Origin: Aurantiacibacter luteus
Lineage (GTDB): Bacteria; Pseudomonadota; Alphaproteobacteria; Sphingomonadales; Sphingomonadaceae
Assembly (NCBI RefSeq): GCF_001010945.1
Contig: NZ_LBHB01000002.1
Span: 806,001-870,000, forward strand
Length of the DNA: 64,000 nucleotides
Reading direction: 5' to 3'
The notes under the pieces are model-generated. The model was not told the origin of the DNA, did not search any database, and worked only from the letters and a program-made list of their open reading frames with translations. A program made the translations under genes and the position numbers. Below, in pieces: positions 1 through 8,219 of the stretch. Position 1 is the first letter of the stretch. Each line of letters starts with the position of its first letter.

Positions 1-1083
1 ATGCCCGGCTTCCAGTCGCTCGAGGTGGTCGCGGCCATTCGCTACGACAGCTATTCCGATGCCGGCGACACCACGAACCCGCAGTTCGGCATCAACTGGG
101 AGCCGATCGACCGGCTGACCCTGCGCGGTTCCTACGGCACTTCCTTCCGCGCGCCGACGATCCCGGAGATCTACGGCAACTCCAACAACCTGTTCGTGCA
201 GAACTACCAGAACCCGGCAGGCGGCGCGCCGCTGGTGGGTGTTGCGCTATCGGGCCCCAACCTCGACCTCGGGCCGGAAACCGCCGAGACCTGGTCGGTC
301 GGTTTCGACTACGAGCCGATCGACGATCTCAACCTGTCGCTGACCTACTTCGACGTCTCCTACGACAACCAGGTGAGCGCCAACCTGTCGAACCTGACGA
401 TCCTCGGGCAGGAGAGTCAGTTCGCTGGCACCGGCGTTATTCTGCGCGGCGCGGCGGCGCGGGCGGAGATCCAGCGGCAGATCGATGCCGGCGTGGGCGT
501 GCTCGGCGCTTTCCCCGGCGGCAGCCTTGCGAACATCGACGTGTTCGTGGACGGCCGTTCGCGAAACCTCGGCAAGTCGATTACCCGCGGCTTCGATGCG
601 CTCATCAACTACCGCATGGATCTGGGTGCCAACGATGTCGTGCGTCTCAGCGCTTCGGGAACCTACCTCACCGATTACCAGGTGGCGGTGGCTCCGCAAG
701 CGGACCTGCTCGACCAGCTCAACATCATCTTCCAGCCGCTGAAGTTCAAGGCGCGCTTCGCCGTCAATTGGGACCACGGCCCCTTCACCAGCCGCCTCTC
801 GGCGACCCACGTTGGCGGATACACCAACACTCTCGTCACGCCCAACCAGGAAGTCGACAGCTATACGCCGGTCGACTTCAGCATCACGTACCGCATCGGC
901 GAGGCTTTCGGCTTCGACCGGCTGAGCGGGCTGGAGTTGACCGGCGAGGTGCGCAACATGTTCGACGAGGACCCGCCCTACGTGAACCTTGCCCCGAGCG
1001 GAAACGGCAGCGGCGGCTACGATGCCACCGCGGCCAACCCCGTGGGCCGGTTCTTCGCCGTGGGAGCGCGCGTCCGCTTCTAG
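1..1083 (+). CDS. TonB-dependent receptor, C-terminal barrel (5' end outside window)
   Basis: The frame is open from the first base, so this is the 3' part of a gene that starts outside the window. The 360 visible residues read as the beta-barrel of a TonB-dependent outer-membrane receptor. Strands alternate polar and aromatic residues, an element LRGSYGTSFRAPTIPEIY lies near residues 41-58 (a common barrel signature), and the chain ends in Arg-Phe as expected for outer-membrane insertion. The plug, TonB box and signal peptide are not visible. It lies 19 nt before the CapA/TRAP cluster on the same strand, so it may carry that cluster's substrate across the outer membrane. That link is inferred from position only. 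Confidence 0.9.
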   Translation: MPGFQSLEVVAAIRYDSYSDAGDTTNPQFGINWEPIDRLTLRGSYGTSFRAPTIPEIYGNSNNLFVQNYQNPAGGAPLVGVALSGPNLDLGPETAETWSVGFDYEPIDDLNLSLTYFDVSYDNQVSANLSNLTILGQESQFAGTGVILRGAAARAEIQRQIDAGVGVLGAFPGGSLANIDVFVDGRSRNLGKSITRGFDALINYRMDLGANDVVRLSASGTYLTDYQVAVAPQADLLDQLNIIFQPLKFKARFAVNWDHGPFTSRLSATHVGGYTNTLVTPNQEVDSYTPVDFSITYRIGEAFGFDRLSGLELTGEVRNMFDEDPPYVNLAPSGNGSGGYDATAANPVGRFFAVGARVRF

Positions 1084-1102
1084 GCTGCGCTACACGGGTC
1101 GC

Positions 1103-2215
1103 ATGATGATAGACGATGTCCAGATAGCCGTGCTCGGCGACCTCGTGCTCGATGAGCCCGATGCCGACCACTGGCTGTCCGGCATCGCGCCCGCGATCCG
1201 CGCTGCCGATCTCGCCATCGCCCATCTGGAGGTGCCGCACACGACCTCGGCGCACGAGATGGTGGGCGACGTGCCGGCACGCGGCGCGCCGCCGGAGAAT
1301 ATCGCCGCAATCGCCCGCGCGGGCATCGGGATGGTCAGCCTCGCCGGCAACCACATCGCCGACTGCGGGGCCGAGGGTATCGCCGAGACCCGTGCGCTAC
1401 TCGACGCCGCAGGCGTGGCCCATGCCGGGGCGGGAGCCGATCTCGCACAGGCACGCAAGCCCGCCTTCGCCGATGTCGGCGGGCGGCGGATCGCGCTCCT
1501 CAGCTACAACTGCGTCGGGCCCGAAGCAGCCTGGGCCGGGCCGGGCAGGGCGGGGTGCGCCTATCTCAGAATGATCGCTGCCGATGGCGCGGCAGTGTCT
1601 CCCAAGGCCTGTCTCGAGAGCGTCCACCCGGAAGCTCTCGAGACTCTTTTGGAAGATGTGAACGCGGCACGCGGGGCTGCGGACTTGGTGCTGGTGGCCT
1701 TGCACAAGGGGCAGGTGCATACCCCCGCCATGCTGCAACCCTACGAGCGCGACATTGCCCGCGCCGCCATCGACGCGGGCGCAGACGCCGTCCTGTCGCA
1801 TCACGCGCACATCGTTCGCGGGATCGAGTTCCATCGCGGCAAGCCGATCTTCCACGGCCTCGGCAACGGCTGCGTGGTGACCTCCGCGCTCTCGCCGCAG
1901 CAGGACCATCCGGCCCGCCGCGAATGGGCCGAGCAGCGCCAGCGCATGTTCGGCTTCACGCCGGACCCGGCCTATACCCTCGCGCCGTTTCACCCCGAGG
2001 CGGTCAATGCCTTCATCGGCCTGCTCACCCTGCGCGCCGACGGCCGTATCGAGGCCGCCATCGTGCCGGTGGACGTCGAGCCGCCGGGCCGCCCGGTGCT
2101 GGCTTCGGGCGAGCGGGCGCGGGCCATCGCCGAATATCTCGAACGCATTACCCTTGCCGCCGGTCTGCCGGCCATCGAGGTTGGCGAAGACTTCACCGTC
2201 AGGGCCGCGGCATGA
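1103..2215 (+). CDS. CapA-family metallophosphoesterase-like protein
   Basis: This 370-residue protein has the PGA_cap (CapA) fold pattern. An N-terminal GDLVLDEP metal-site strand is followed by HLEVPHT, GNHIADCG (about residue 83), LHKGQVHT, SHHAHIVRGIE and FHGLGNG, the Asp/His/Asn motifs of the calcineurin-like superfamily. CapA relatives are best known from poly-gamma-glutamate systems, but no ligase partners (CapB/CapC) are nearby, so its substrate here is unknown. No signal peptide is evident, which suggests a cytoplasmic role. The start at 1103 (ATG ATG) was chosen because homology begins there; the frame is open further upstream into the receptor gene. It overlaps the next gene by ATGA and so belongs to the TRAP operon. 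Confidence 0.85.
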   Translation: MMIDDVQIAVLGDLVLDEPDADHWLSGIAPAIRAADLAIAHLEVPHTTSAHEMVGDVPARGAPPENIAAIARAGIGMVSLAGNHIADCGAEGIAETRALLDAAGVAHAGAGADLAQARKPAFADVGGRRIALLSYNCVGPEAAWAGPGRAGCAYLRMIAADGAAVSPKACLESVHPEALETLLEDVNAARGAADLVLVALHKGQVHTPAMLQPYERDIARAAIDAGADAVLSHHAHIVRGIEFHRGKPIFHGLGNGCVVTSALSPQQDHPARREWAEQRQRMFGFTPDPAYTLAPFHPEAVNAFIGLLTLRADGRIEAAIVPVDVEPPGRPVLASGERARAIAEYLERITLAAGLPAIEVGEDFTVRAAA

Positions 2216-2682
2216 GCACGGCGAAGACCCTCGTCATCTGGATCGGCGGGCTGGCGCTGCTGGCGGCGACGCTGGTCGATACGTTCGCCGTCATCGGGCG
2301 GCATGTCGGGCTGCCGCTCCACGGTTCGATCGAGCTGATGCAGGCCATCGTCCTCGTCTCCGGATCGGTCGGGCTGGTCGTGGCGACCTGGGACCTTTCG
2401 CACGCCCGCGTCCGCATCGTGGTGGAGCGCCTCTCGCCGCCCGCGCGCCGAGTGGCGGACCTGTTCTCCGACCTGCTGACGCTGGCTTTCGTGCTGGCCC
2501 TGCTGGCGGGCTCGGTATGGATCATGGCGGACCTGTGGGACGGCTACGAGCAGAGCGAGCTGGTCGGCGTCCCCTGGCTCGCGCTGCGCCTTATCGCCAA
2601 CGTCTGCCTGCTCGCCTGCGCGGTCCTGCTGGCGCTGCGTCTGTTACGGCGAAACGAGCGCGAAGGCGGGGGCGGAGCATGA
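2212..2682 (+). CDS. dctQ: TRAP transporter small permease (DctQ-type)
   Basis: The 156-residue protein has four hydrophobic segments (about residues 8-24, 43-60, 87-107 and 122-142), which is the DctQ topology. Length is typical. DctQ is the small inner-membrane subunit of tripartite ATP-independent periplasmic transporters, which import organic acids using a sodium or proton gradient. The start ATG at 2212 overlaps the CapA stop (ATGA) and the stop overlaps the DctM start, so the genes are translationally coupled. The matching binding protein is encoded four genes downstream at 8216. The split arrangement is unusual, but all three TRAP parts are present. Confidence 0.88.
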   Translation: MSTAKTLVIWIGGLALLAATLVDTFAVIGRHVGLPLHGSIELMQAIVLVSGSVGLVVATWDLSHARVRIVVERLSPPARRVADLFSDLLTLAFVLALLAGSVWIMADLWDGYEQSELVGVPWLALRLIANVCLLACAVLLALRLLRRNEREGGGGA

Positions 2683-3989
2683 TCTACTCGACCGCCGCCA
2701 CCGGAGCCGTGGGCATCCTGATACTGTTCGCCCTGCTGCTGGCGGGCGGGCGCATCGGCGCGGTGCTGGGCGCTGTCGGCGTGGGCGGTCTTGCCGTGGT
2801 GCTGGGGCCGGAGGCCGCGCTCATCAAGGCGGGCGTCGTCGTGATCGACACGCTGACCCGCTACGAGCTCGGCACGCTGCCGCTGTTCCTGTTCATGGCG
2901 CACATCTTCTTCTCGATCGACGCCAGCCGCGACCTGTTCGACGCCGCGGCCAAGTTTCTCGGCCACCGCAAGGGCGGCCTCGCCTACGCCTCCATCGCCG
3001 GATGCGGCGGCTTCGGCGCGATCAACGGCTCCAGCCTCGCCACGACCGCCACCGTCGGCCTCGTCGCCTATCCCGAGATGAAACGCCGCGGCTACGACGA
3101 CCGGCTGGCGACCGGCACCATCGCCGCCGGCGGCACGCTCGGGCAGATGATTCCGCCCTCGGGCGCGCTGATCGTCTTCGGCATCATCGCCGAGACCAGC
3201 ATCGGCACGCTGTTCACCGCCGCCATCATTCCCGGCATCACGCAGGCGCTGTTCTACGCCGCGGTCGTCTTCATCCTCGTGCGGATGCGGCCCGGCCTCG
3301 CCACGACCGGCGAGCGGGCGGACTGGGGCGAGCGGCTGGCCTCGCTGAGGCGCATCTGGGAAATCCTCGTCATCGTCGCGCTGGTGATCGGCGGCATCGC
3401 CATGGGCTGGATCAGTCCGGCCGAGGCCGCCGCCGTGGGCGCGGCGGGCGCACTGGTGACTGCCATGATCCGCCGCAAGCTGACCCGCGCGGCGCTGTTC
3501 AACGCCTTTCACGAGACGCTGCGGACCACCGGCCTCATCTACCTGATCCTGATCGGCGCGCTGATCTTCTCGGTCTTCATCGGCGTGACCGGCCTCGCCA
3601 GCGCGGCGGGCGAGCTCGTCAGCGGGCTGGGGCTGGGGCAGGTGGCGACGCTGATCCTGATCGCGCTGCTGCTGCTGCTGCTCGGCTCGGTGCTGGACGG
3701 GCTGGCGCTGATGCTGCTGATGACGCCGATCCTCCTCCCCATCGTCGAGAGCACCGGCCTCACCGCGATCTGGTTCGGCATCTTCATCACTCGCGCGATG
3801 GAGATCGGCTTCGTCCACCCGCCGCTGGGGATGAACCTCTACATCATGCAGGGCGTGGCCAAGGACGTGTCGATCTCGACCATCTTCAGGGGCGTCCTGC
3901 CCTTTCTCGCCAGCGATTTCGTGCACCTGCTGATGATCATCCTGTTCCCCGCCGTGGTGCTGTGGCTGCCCGGAGTGCTCGGCACATGA
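2679..3989 (+). CDS. dctM: TRAP transporter large permease (DctM-type)
   Basis: The 436-residue, very hydrophobic protein has about twelve membrane segments, the size and topology of DctM. Family features include the conserved GGCGGFGAINGSSLATTATVG-like stretch (near residues 107-127), the IPPSGALIVFG loop and EIGFVHPPLGMNLYI near the C-terminus. It forms the transport channel with DctQ and accepts substrate from the DctP lipoprotein encoded at 8216. TRAP systems carry carboxylates such as C4-dicarboxylates, 2-oxo acids and aromatic acids; the sequence does not say which. The start at 2679 overlaps the dctQ stop by 4 nt, and the stop overlaps the next gene by 4 nt. Confidence 0.93.
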   Translation: MIYSTAATGAVGILILFALLLAGGRIGAVLGAVGVGGLAVVLGPEAALIKAGVVVIDTLTRYELGTLPLFLFMAHIFFSIDASRDLFDAAAKFLGHRKGGLAYASIAGCGGFGAINGSSLATTATVGLVAYPEMKRRGYDDRLATGTIAAGGTLGQMIPPSGALIVFGIIAETSIGTLFTAAIIPGITQALFYAAVVFILVRMRPGLATTGERADWGERLASLRRIWEILVIVALVIGGIAMGWISPAEAAAVGAAGALVTAMIRRKLTRAALFNAFHETLRTTGLIYLILIGALIFSVFIGVTGLASAAGELVSGLGLGQVATLILIALLLLLLGSVLDGLALMLLMTPILLPIVESTGLTAIWFGIFITRAMEIGFVHPPLGMNLYIMQGVAKDVSISTIFRGVLPFLASDFVHLLMIILFPAVVLWLPGVLGT

Positions 3990-4849
3990 CGCAGATAGCC
4001 ACCGCCGGCCCGTGCCTGCCGCACCAGCTGCTGCGCGCCGCCGGATGCCACGCCGGGCCGCTTGCCTTCGATCACGACCGCACGCCCACGCGGGCCGAGG
4101 CGTTCATGGAGAGCAAGTTCATGCCCTGGGCGCCGCTGGTGCTCGATCACTGGCTTGCGGGCGACTACGATCACCTAGACGCCGTGCTCTTCAGCCGCGC
4201 CGACGATACCTCGCAGCGGCTGTTCTATTACCTGAGCGAGTTGCGGCGAACGGGCCGCGCGGGCGGGCCGGAACCCCTGATCTTTGACGTGGCCAAGATA
4301 CCGCGCCCGACGAGCGCCGCGCGCACCGAGACGAAGCTGCGCGAGCTGGCCGAACGGCTGAACGTAACGGCTGCGGCGCTGAATGACGCGCTCACACCTG
4401 CCGAAACTTCCATCCCGGCCAACGACCCTGTCTGTCTCGTCACCGGCACCCCCGCGCCGGACGACCGACTGAACGACGCCATCCGCAATGCTGGGTTTGC
4501 GCCTGTCGCCGAGACGCTTGCGCAACAATGGAGCGAGGATGCGCCCTGCGAGCCGGCCGACGACCCGTTCGCCGCGCTCGCTACCGCGCTCCATGCGCTC
4601 GATTCCGGACCGCGTGCCTTTGCCGATCCCGCCGCTCGCATGGCGCGCCGCATCGCCGAGACGCAGGCGCAGGCCGTCGTCGTCTGGCGCATCGAGGAGG
4701 ACGAGGCGCAGACCTGGCAGCTGCCCGCCGAACGCCGTGCGCTGGAGTTGTCGGGCGTTCCGCATCTCGTCCTTACCCGGCGCGACTGGTTCGGGCGCGA
4801 TGGTGCGGCGGACGAAATTACCGCATTGCTGAAAGGACTTGCCCGATGA
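3986..4849 (+). CDS. 2-hydroxyacyl-CoA dehydratase-like subunit lacking the usual cluster cysteines
   Basis: The 287-residue protein resembles the D-component subunits of 2-hydroxyacyl-CoA dehydratases and benzoyl-CoA reductases (HgdB/HadC/BcrB type) in layout. LPHQLLRAAGCHAGPL matches the usual 'P-E-L-l-y-A-a-G' opening. ESKFMPWAPLVLDHWLAGDY sits where family members have 'CPFaRs', and DHLDAVLFSRADDTSQRLFY where they have 'D-g-v-v-f-s-x-x-C-D-s-x-Q-R'. Both positions that normally carry [4Fe-4S] cysteines are replaced (Met-Pro-Trp; Ala-Asp-Asp). The assignment rests on remembered family motifs, not an alignment. Overlaps of 4 nt with dctM and the CoA-transferase place it in the operon, with a cysteine-bearing partner at 6930. 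It may be a structural or binding subunit. Confidence 0.65.
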   Translation: MTQIATAGPCLPHQLLRAAGCHAGPLAFDHDRTPTRAEAFMESKFMPWAPLVLDHWLAGDYDHLDAVLFSRADDTSQRLFYYLSELRRTGRAGGPEPLIFDVAKIPRPTSAARTETKLRELAERLNVTAAALNDALTPAETSIPANDPVCLVTGTPAPDDRLNDAIRNAGFAPVAETLAQQWSEDAPCEPADDPFAALATALHALDSGPRAFADPAARMARRIAETQAQAVVVWRIEEDEAQTWQLPAERRALELSGVPHLVLTRRDWFGRDGAADEITALLKGLAR

Positions 4850-6933
4850 TGCCGCTCGCCGGACACAGCGTGGCCGCGCTCGGCACGATGGCGGAGCGCC
4901 CGCTTGCGCGCTACCTCGCCTCGCTCGGGGCGGAGATCGGCGGCGAGGTGGCGGGGGCGAGCTTCGTCATCGACGACCTCGGCCTCGCGGCGACGAAGGA
5001 CCTCGGCATACCCGCGAGCGCCGTCCACGTTTCCGTCACCACATTCGGTTCGGGCGGACCCCGTGAGAACTGGCGCGGGGGCGAGCTGGTCGCCTCGGCC
5101 ATGGGCGGTGCGCTGCGCCTGACGGGCGAGCCGGGGCAGAAGCCGGTCAAGGAAGCGGGCGATGCCTGCATCTTCCACGCCGACATGGTCGCCGCCGCCG
5201 GCGCCATGGCCGCCCACTATGCGCGCGGCTCGCACGGAGAGGGCCAGCACGTCGACGTGTCCGTCCAGCAGGTCGCCATGAGCCGAAACACCAACGGCGT
5301 CCTGGTCTGGCAGTTCGACCGCCGCAAGCTGGACCGGGCAGGCGGCTGCATCGCCTATGGCCGCGCCAAGGTGCAGGTCATCTGGCGGCTGGCCGACGGC
5401 TGGTGTTTCCACGCGCTGATGACCGGACGGCTCGGCGCGCCCGCCAATCGCGCGCTGTCGCAGTGGATGGACGAGGCGGGCTTCGACAATCCCATGCGCG
5501 AGGTCGACTGGCTGGCCTACAACCGCTCCACGCTCGATCCGGCGGTCCGCGCGACATGGGAGTCGGCCATGGCGGCCTTCTTCGCCAGTCGCACCAAGGC
5601 GCAGATCGCCGGCGAGGGACGCGAGCGCGGCATCAACGCCTGCGTGGTCAACGAGCCCGCCGACGTTTTGGCCGACCCGCATCTCGCCGCGCGCGGATTT
5701 CTCGATACGCCGAGCGGGCTCCCCGAGCGCTTCGCCGCCATTCGCCCCGGTCCTGCCGCCGCTGCCGCGCCCGCCGTCCACAACGGCGAGCGGCCCGGTC
5801 CGCTGTCCGGCGTGAAGGTACTCGATTTCGCCTGGGCGCTGGTCGGCTCGATCACCACCAAGACGCTGGGCGACATGGGGGCCGAGGTGGTCAAGATCGA
5901 GAGCCGCGCGCGCCCCGATCTCTCGCGGCTCGACGTGCAGGTCTCGGCCTCAAGCGCCGACAGCCTCGACGACAAGCCGTGGTTCGCACACCTCAACTCG
6001 TCCAAGCGCTCGCTGACCATCGACCTCAAGGCTCCGCAGGCGCGCGAGGTGATTAACCCGCTGATCGATTGGGCGGACGTCGTGGTTGAGAATTTCTCGC
6101 CCGGGACCATGGCCAAGCTCGGGCTCGGATATGATGACCTCGCCGCGCGCCGACCCGACATCGTCATGGTCTCGGGCAGCGTGTTCGGCCAGACCGGCCC
6201 GCTGGCGCAGGAGTGGGGCGTGGACGGCACCGGCGGGGCGCTGTCGGGGCGCACCTACCTCACCGGCTACCGCGACGGCGATCCGGTCATCCCCGGCGCG
6301 GTGCCCTACGGCGATGTCATCGTGCCCTACGTCATGGCGGGCCACGTTGCCGCCGCGCTGCAGTATCGGCGCGAGAGCGGGCGGGGCTGCCACATCGATG
6401 CCAGTATGTACGAAATCTGCGTGCAGCAGATGCGGCCCGCGCTGGCCGCCGCTCTCGCGGGAGAGCAGCCGCAGCGCATGGGCAATGCCGACCCGGCGGT
6501 GTTCTTCCAGGACGTGTTTCCCGCCGCAGGGCAAGATCGCTGGGTCGCCATCAGCGTCTTTTCCGCCGACGAGAAACGCCGCCTTCTCGCCATCACTGGC
6601 GAGGACATTGCCGCCTGGACCCGCACTCGCGAGGACCACGCCATCGCCGCTGAACTGCAGGCTGCCGGCCTTGCCGCGGGCGCGTTGCAGGATGTCGAGG
6701 ACCTGATGGAGCGCGACCCGCAGATCGCCGGGCGCGAGGCGCTCGTCACGCTAGATCATCCGCTGCTTGGCCCTTTCGGCCACATCGCCACGCCCATCGC
6801 CTTTTCGCGCGATGGCATGGTGCCTTACCGCGCGCCCGGCATGGGCGAACACACGCGCGCGGTGGCGACCGGCATCGCGGGGCTGCCCGAAGATCGCTTC
6901 GAAGACCTGCTCGAACAGGGAATTTTCCGATGA
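4846..6933 (+). CDS. Two-domain CaiB/BaiF (class III) CoA-transferase fusion
   Basis: At 695 residues this is nearly twice the usual 380-430 of the family. The C-terminal unit (from about residue 319) is complete: LSGVKVLDFAWALVG, GDMGAEVVKIES, the VVENFSPGTMAKLGLGYDDL signature and GCHIDASM with the probable catalytic Asp518. The N-terminal unit (residues 1 to about 300) has its own GEGQHVDVSV element with Asp137 but a shortened start without the 'VVENF' block. Family enzymes move CoA between acids through aspartyl-CoA thioester intermediates. Position between two dehydratase-type subunits suggests it activates a hydroxy acid. Start 4846 overlaps the upstream stop; ATG 4849 is an alternative. 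Confidence 0.88.
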   Translation: MMPLAGHSVAALGTMAERPLARYLASLGAEIGGEVAGASFVIDDLGLAATKDLGIPASAVHVSVTTFGSGGPRENWRGGELVASAMGGALRLTGEPGQKPVKEAGDACIFHADMVAAAGAMAAHYARGSHGEGQHVDVSVQQVAMSRNTNGVLVWQFDRRKLDRAGGCIAYGRAKVQVIWRLADGWCFHALMTGRLGAPANRALSQWMDEAGFDNPMREVDWLAYNRSTLDPAVRATWESAMAAFFASRTKAQIAGEGRERGINACVVNEPADVLADPHLAARGFLDTPSGLPERFAAIRPGPAAAAAPAVHNGERPGPLSGVKVLDFAWALVGSITTKTLGDMGAEVVKIESRARPDLSRLDVQVSASSADSLDDKPWFAHLNSSKRSLTIDLKAPQAREVINPLIDWADVVVENFSPGTMAKLGLGYDDLAARRPDIVMVSGSVFGQTGPLAQEWGVDGTGGALSGRTYLTGYRDGDPVIPGAVPYGDVIVPYVMAGHVAAALQYRRESGRGCHIDASMYEICVQQMRPALAAALAGEQPQRMGNADPAVFFQDVFPAAGQDRWVAISVFSADEKRRLLAITGEDIAAWTRTREDHAIAAELQAAGLAAGALQDVEDLMERDPQIAGREALVTLDHPLLGPFGHIATPIAFSRDGMVPYRAPGMGEHTRAVATGIAGLPEDRFEDLLEQGIFR

Positions 6934-8219
6934 ACGCCTCGGCCAACCAGCGCAGCCGCAAGACGCTCGCCTGCACGCAGGCGGCGACGGATTATCAAAA
7001 GGCGTTCGGCAAGGAACTGCGTCGCCGCGTGGTGGAGGACCGCGAGCCCTATGCCATCGTCCAGGCCGACACCCCGCACGAGCTGTTCCACGCGATGGAC
7101 ATACCGATCATCACCAACCAGTGGTGGTCCGCCTACATCTCGGCCAAGCAGCTGTCCTCGCGCTACTTCGATGCCATGGTGGCCAAGGGCTATCCGGCCA
7201 ACAGCTGCAAGTACTGCTCGCTTGGCCTCGCCTGCACACTGGCGAACGAGCCGGAGACCGCGCCCTGGGGCGGGCTGCCCACGCCAACGGTCATGGTCGC
7301 GCGGCTCACTTGCGACTGCATCCAGCACGTCTTCGGCCAGTGGTCGGAGGCGATGGGCAGCGAGTTCTTTCCCATGGAAGCGCCCGCCTGGACCGATGCC
7401 GATCCCGACTGGTTCGCGCACTCGCGCTCCGACTGGGAGCGGGTCTACCAGCCCGACCGCATCGCCCACATGGTGGACGAGATGCGCGACCTGATCGCGC
7501 TGCTTGAAAACCGCACTGGCCGCCGTTTCGACGAGGGCAGGTTCCATCACCTGATGGAGCAGATCAACGTGCAGGAAGGCCACATCTGGGAAGCCGCGCA
7601 GGCCATCGGCGCCGCTCGTCCGTGCCCGGTCTCCATCGCCGAGCAGATGCCCAACACCATGATCCCGCAATGGCACCGCGGGTCGGACTGGGCGGTCGCC
7701 CACGCCAAGGCCTTCCGCGACGAGGTGCTGGACCTGGTGGCGCGCGGCCACGGTGCCTCCAGCAACGAGCGGCGGCGGCTGATGTGGATCGGCGCGGGCG
7801 TGTGGCACGATCCTGGCTTCTACCAGGCATTGGAGGAGAAGATGGGCGCGGTCTTCGTGTGGTCGATGTACATGCCCTTCGCCGGCCCGGCCTACATCCG
7901 CGACCTCAAGGGCAAGCCGATGGAGGCGCTCGCCAGCCGCATCGCCAGCATGAACGAGACGCTGCACCTGCCGCCATGGATGAACGGCTGGATGGTCAGC
8001 GAGGCGCAGCGCTGCGGGATCGATGCCGCGGTGATGCTGCTGCCCCCCGACAACCGCCTCAGCCAGTCCGGCAACAAGCTGACCGCCGCGGCCCTGCGCG
8101 AAGCGGGCGTGCCGGTGCTGATGATCGATGCCGACATGGTGGATGCCAAGGTCTGGGACCATGACCGCATGGTCGGCATGGTCGAGGACTTTCTGCTGGC
8201 CGAGGGAGCGGCGGCATGA
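6930..8219 (+). CDS. 2-hydroxyacyl-CoA dehydratase / benzoyl-CoA reductase-type subunit
   Basis: The 429-residue protein fits the HgdA/HadB/BcrC superfamily. It has a cysteine group NSCKYCSLGLACTL (Cys93, 96, 102), LTCDCIQ (Cys128, 130) and a C-terminal half running from RRRLMWIGAG through RCGIDAAVML (Cys362) to VPVLMIDADMVD and the closing RMVGMVEDFL helix. The family uses one-electron chemistry on a cysteine-bound [4Fe-4S] cluster and needs an ATP-dependent activator, which is not visible here. The usual third cysteine after 'D-G-V-I' seems replaced (PPDNRLSQS). Start ATG 6930 overlaps the transferase stop, and its own stop overlaps dctP. Such enzymes are normally oxygen-sensitive, which is odd in an apparently aerobic genome. 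Confidence 0.82.
   Translation: MNASANQRSRKTLACTQAATDYQKAFGKELRRRVVEDREPYAIVQADTPHELFHAMDIPIITNQWWSAYISAKQLSSRYFDAMVAKGYPANSCKYCSLGLACTLANEPETAPWGGLPTPTVMVARLTCDCIQHVFGQWSEAMGSEFFPMEAPAWTDADPDWFAHSRSDWERVYQPDRIAHMVDEMRDLIALLENRTGRRFDEGRFHHLMEQINVQEGHIWEAAQAIGAARPCPVSIAEQMPNTMIPQWHRGSDWAVAHAKAFRDEVLDLVARGHGASSNERRRLMWIGAGVWHDPGFYQALEEKMGAVFVWSMYMPFAGPAYIRDLKGKPMEALASRIASMNETLHLPPWMNGWMVSEAQRCGIDAAVMLLPPDNRLSQSGNKLTAAALREAGVPVLMIDADMVDAKVWDHDRMVGMVEDFLLAEGAAA

Noticed and set aside
2544-3926. Minus-strand open frame of about 460 codons
   Set aside because: It is opposite dctM, and its Asp/His/Arg-rich translation is a composition artefact.
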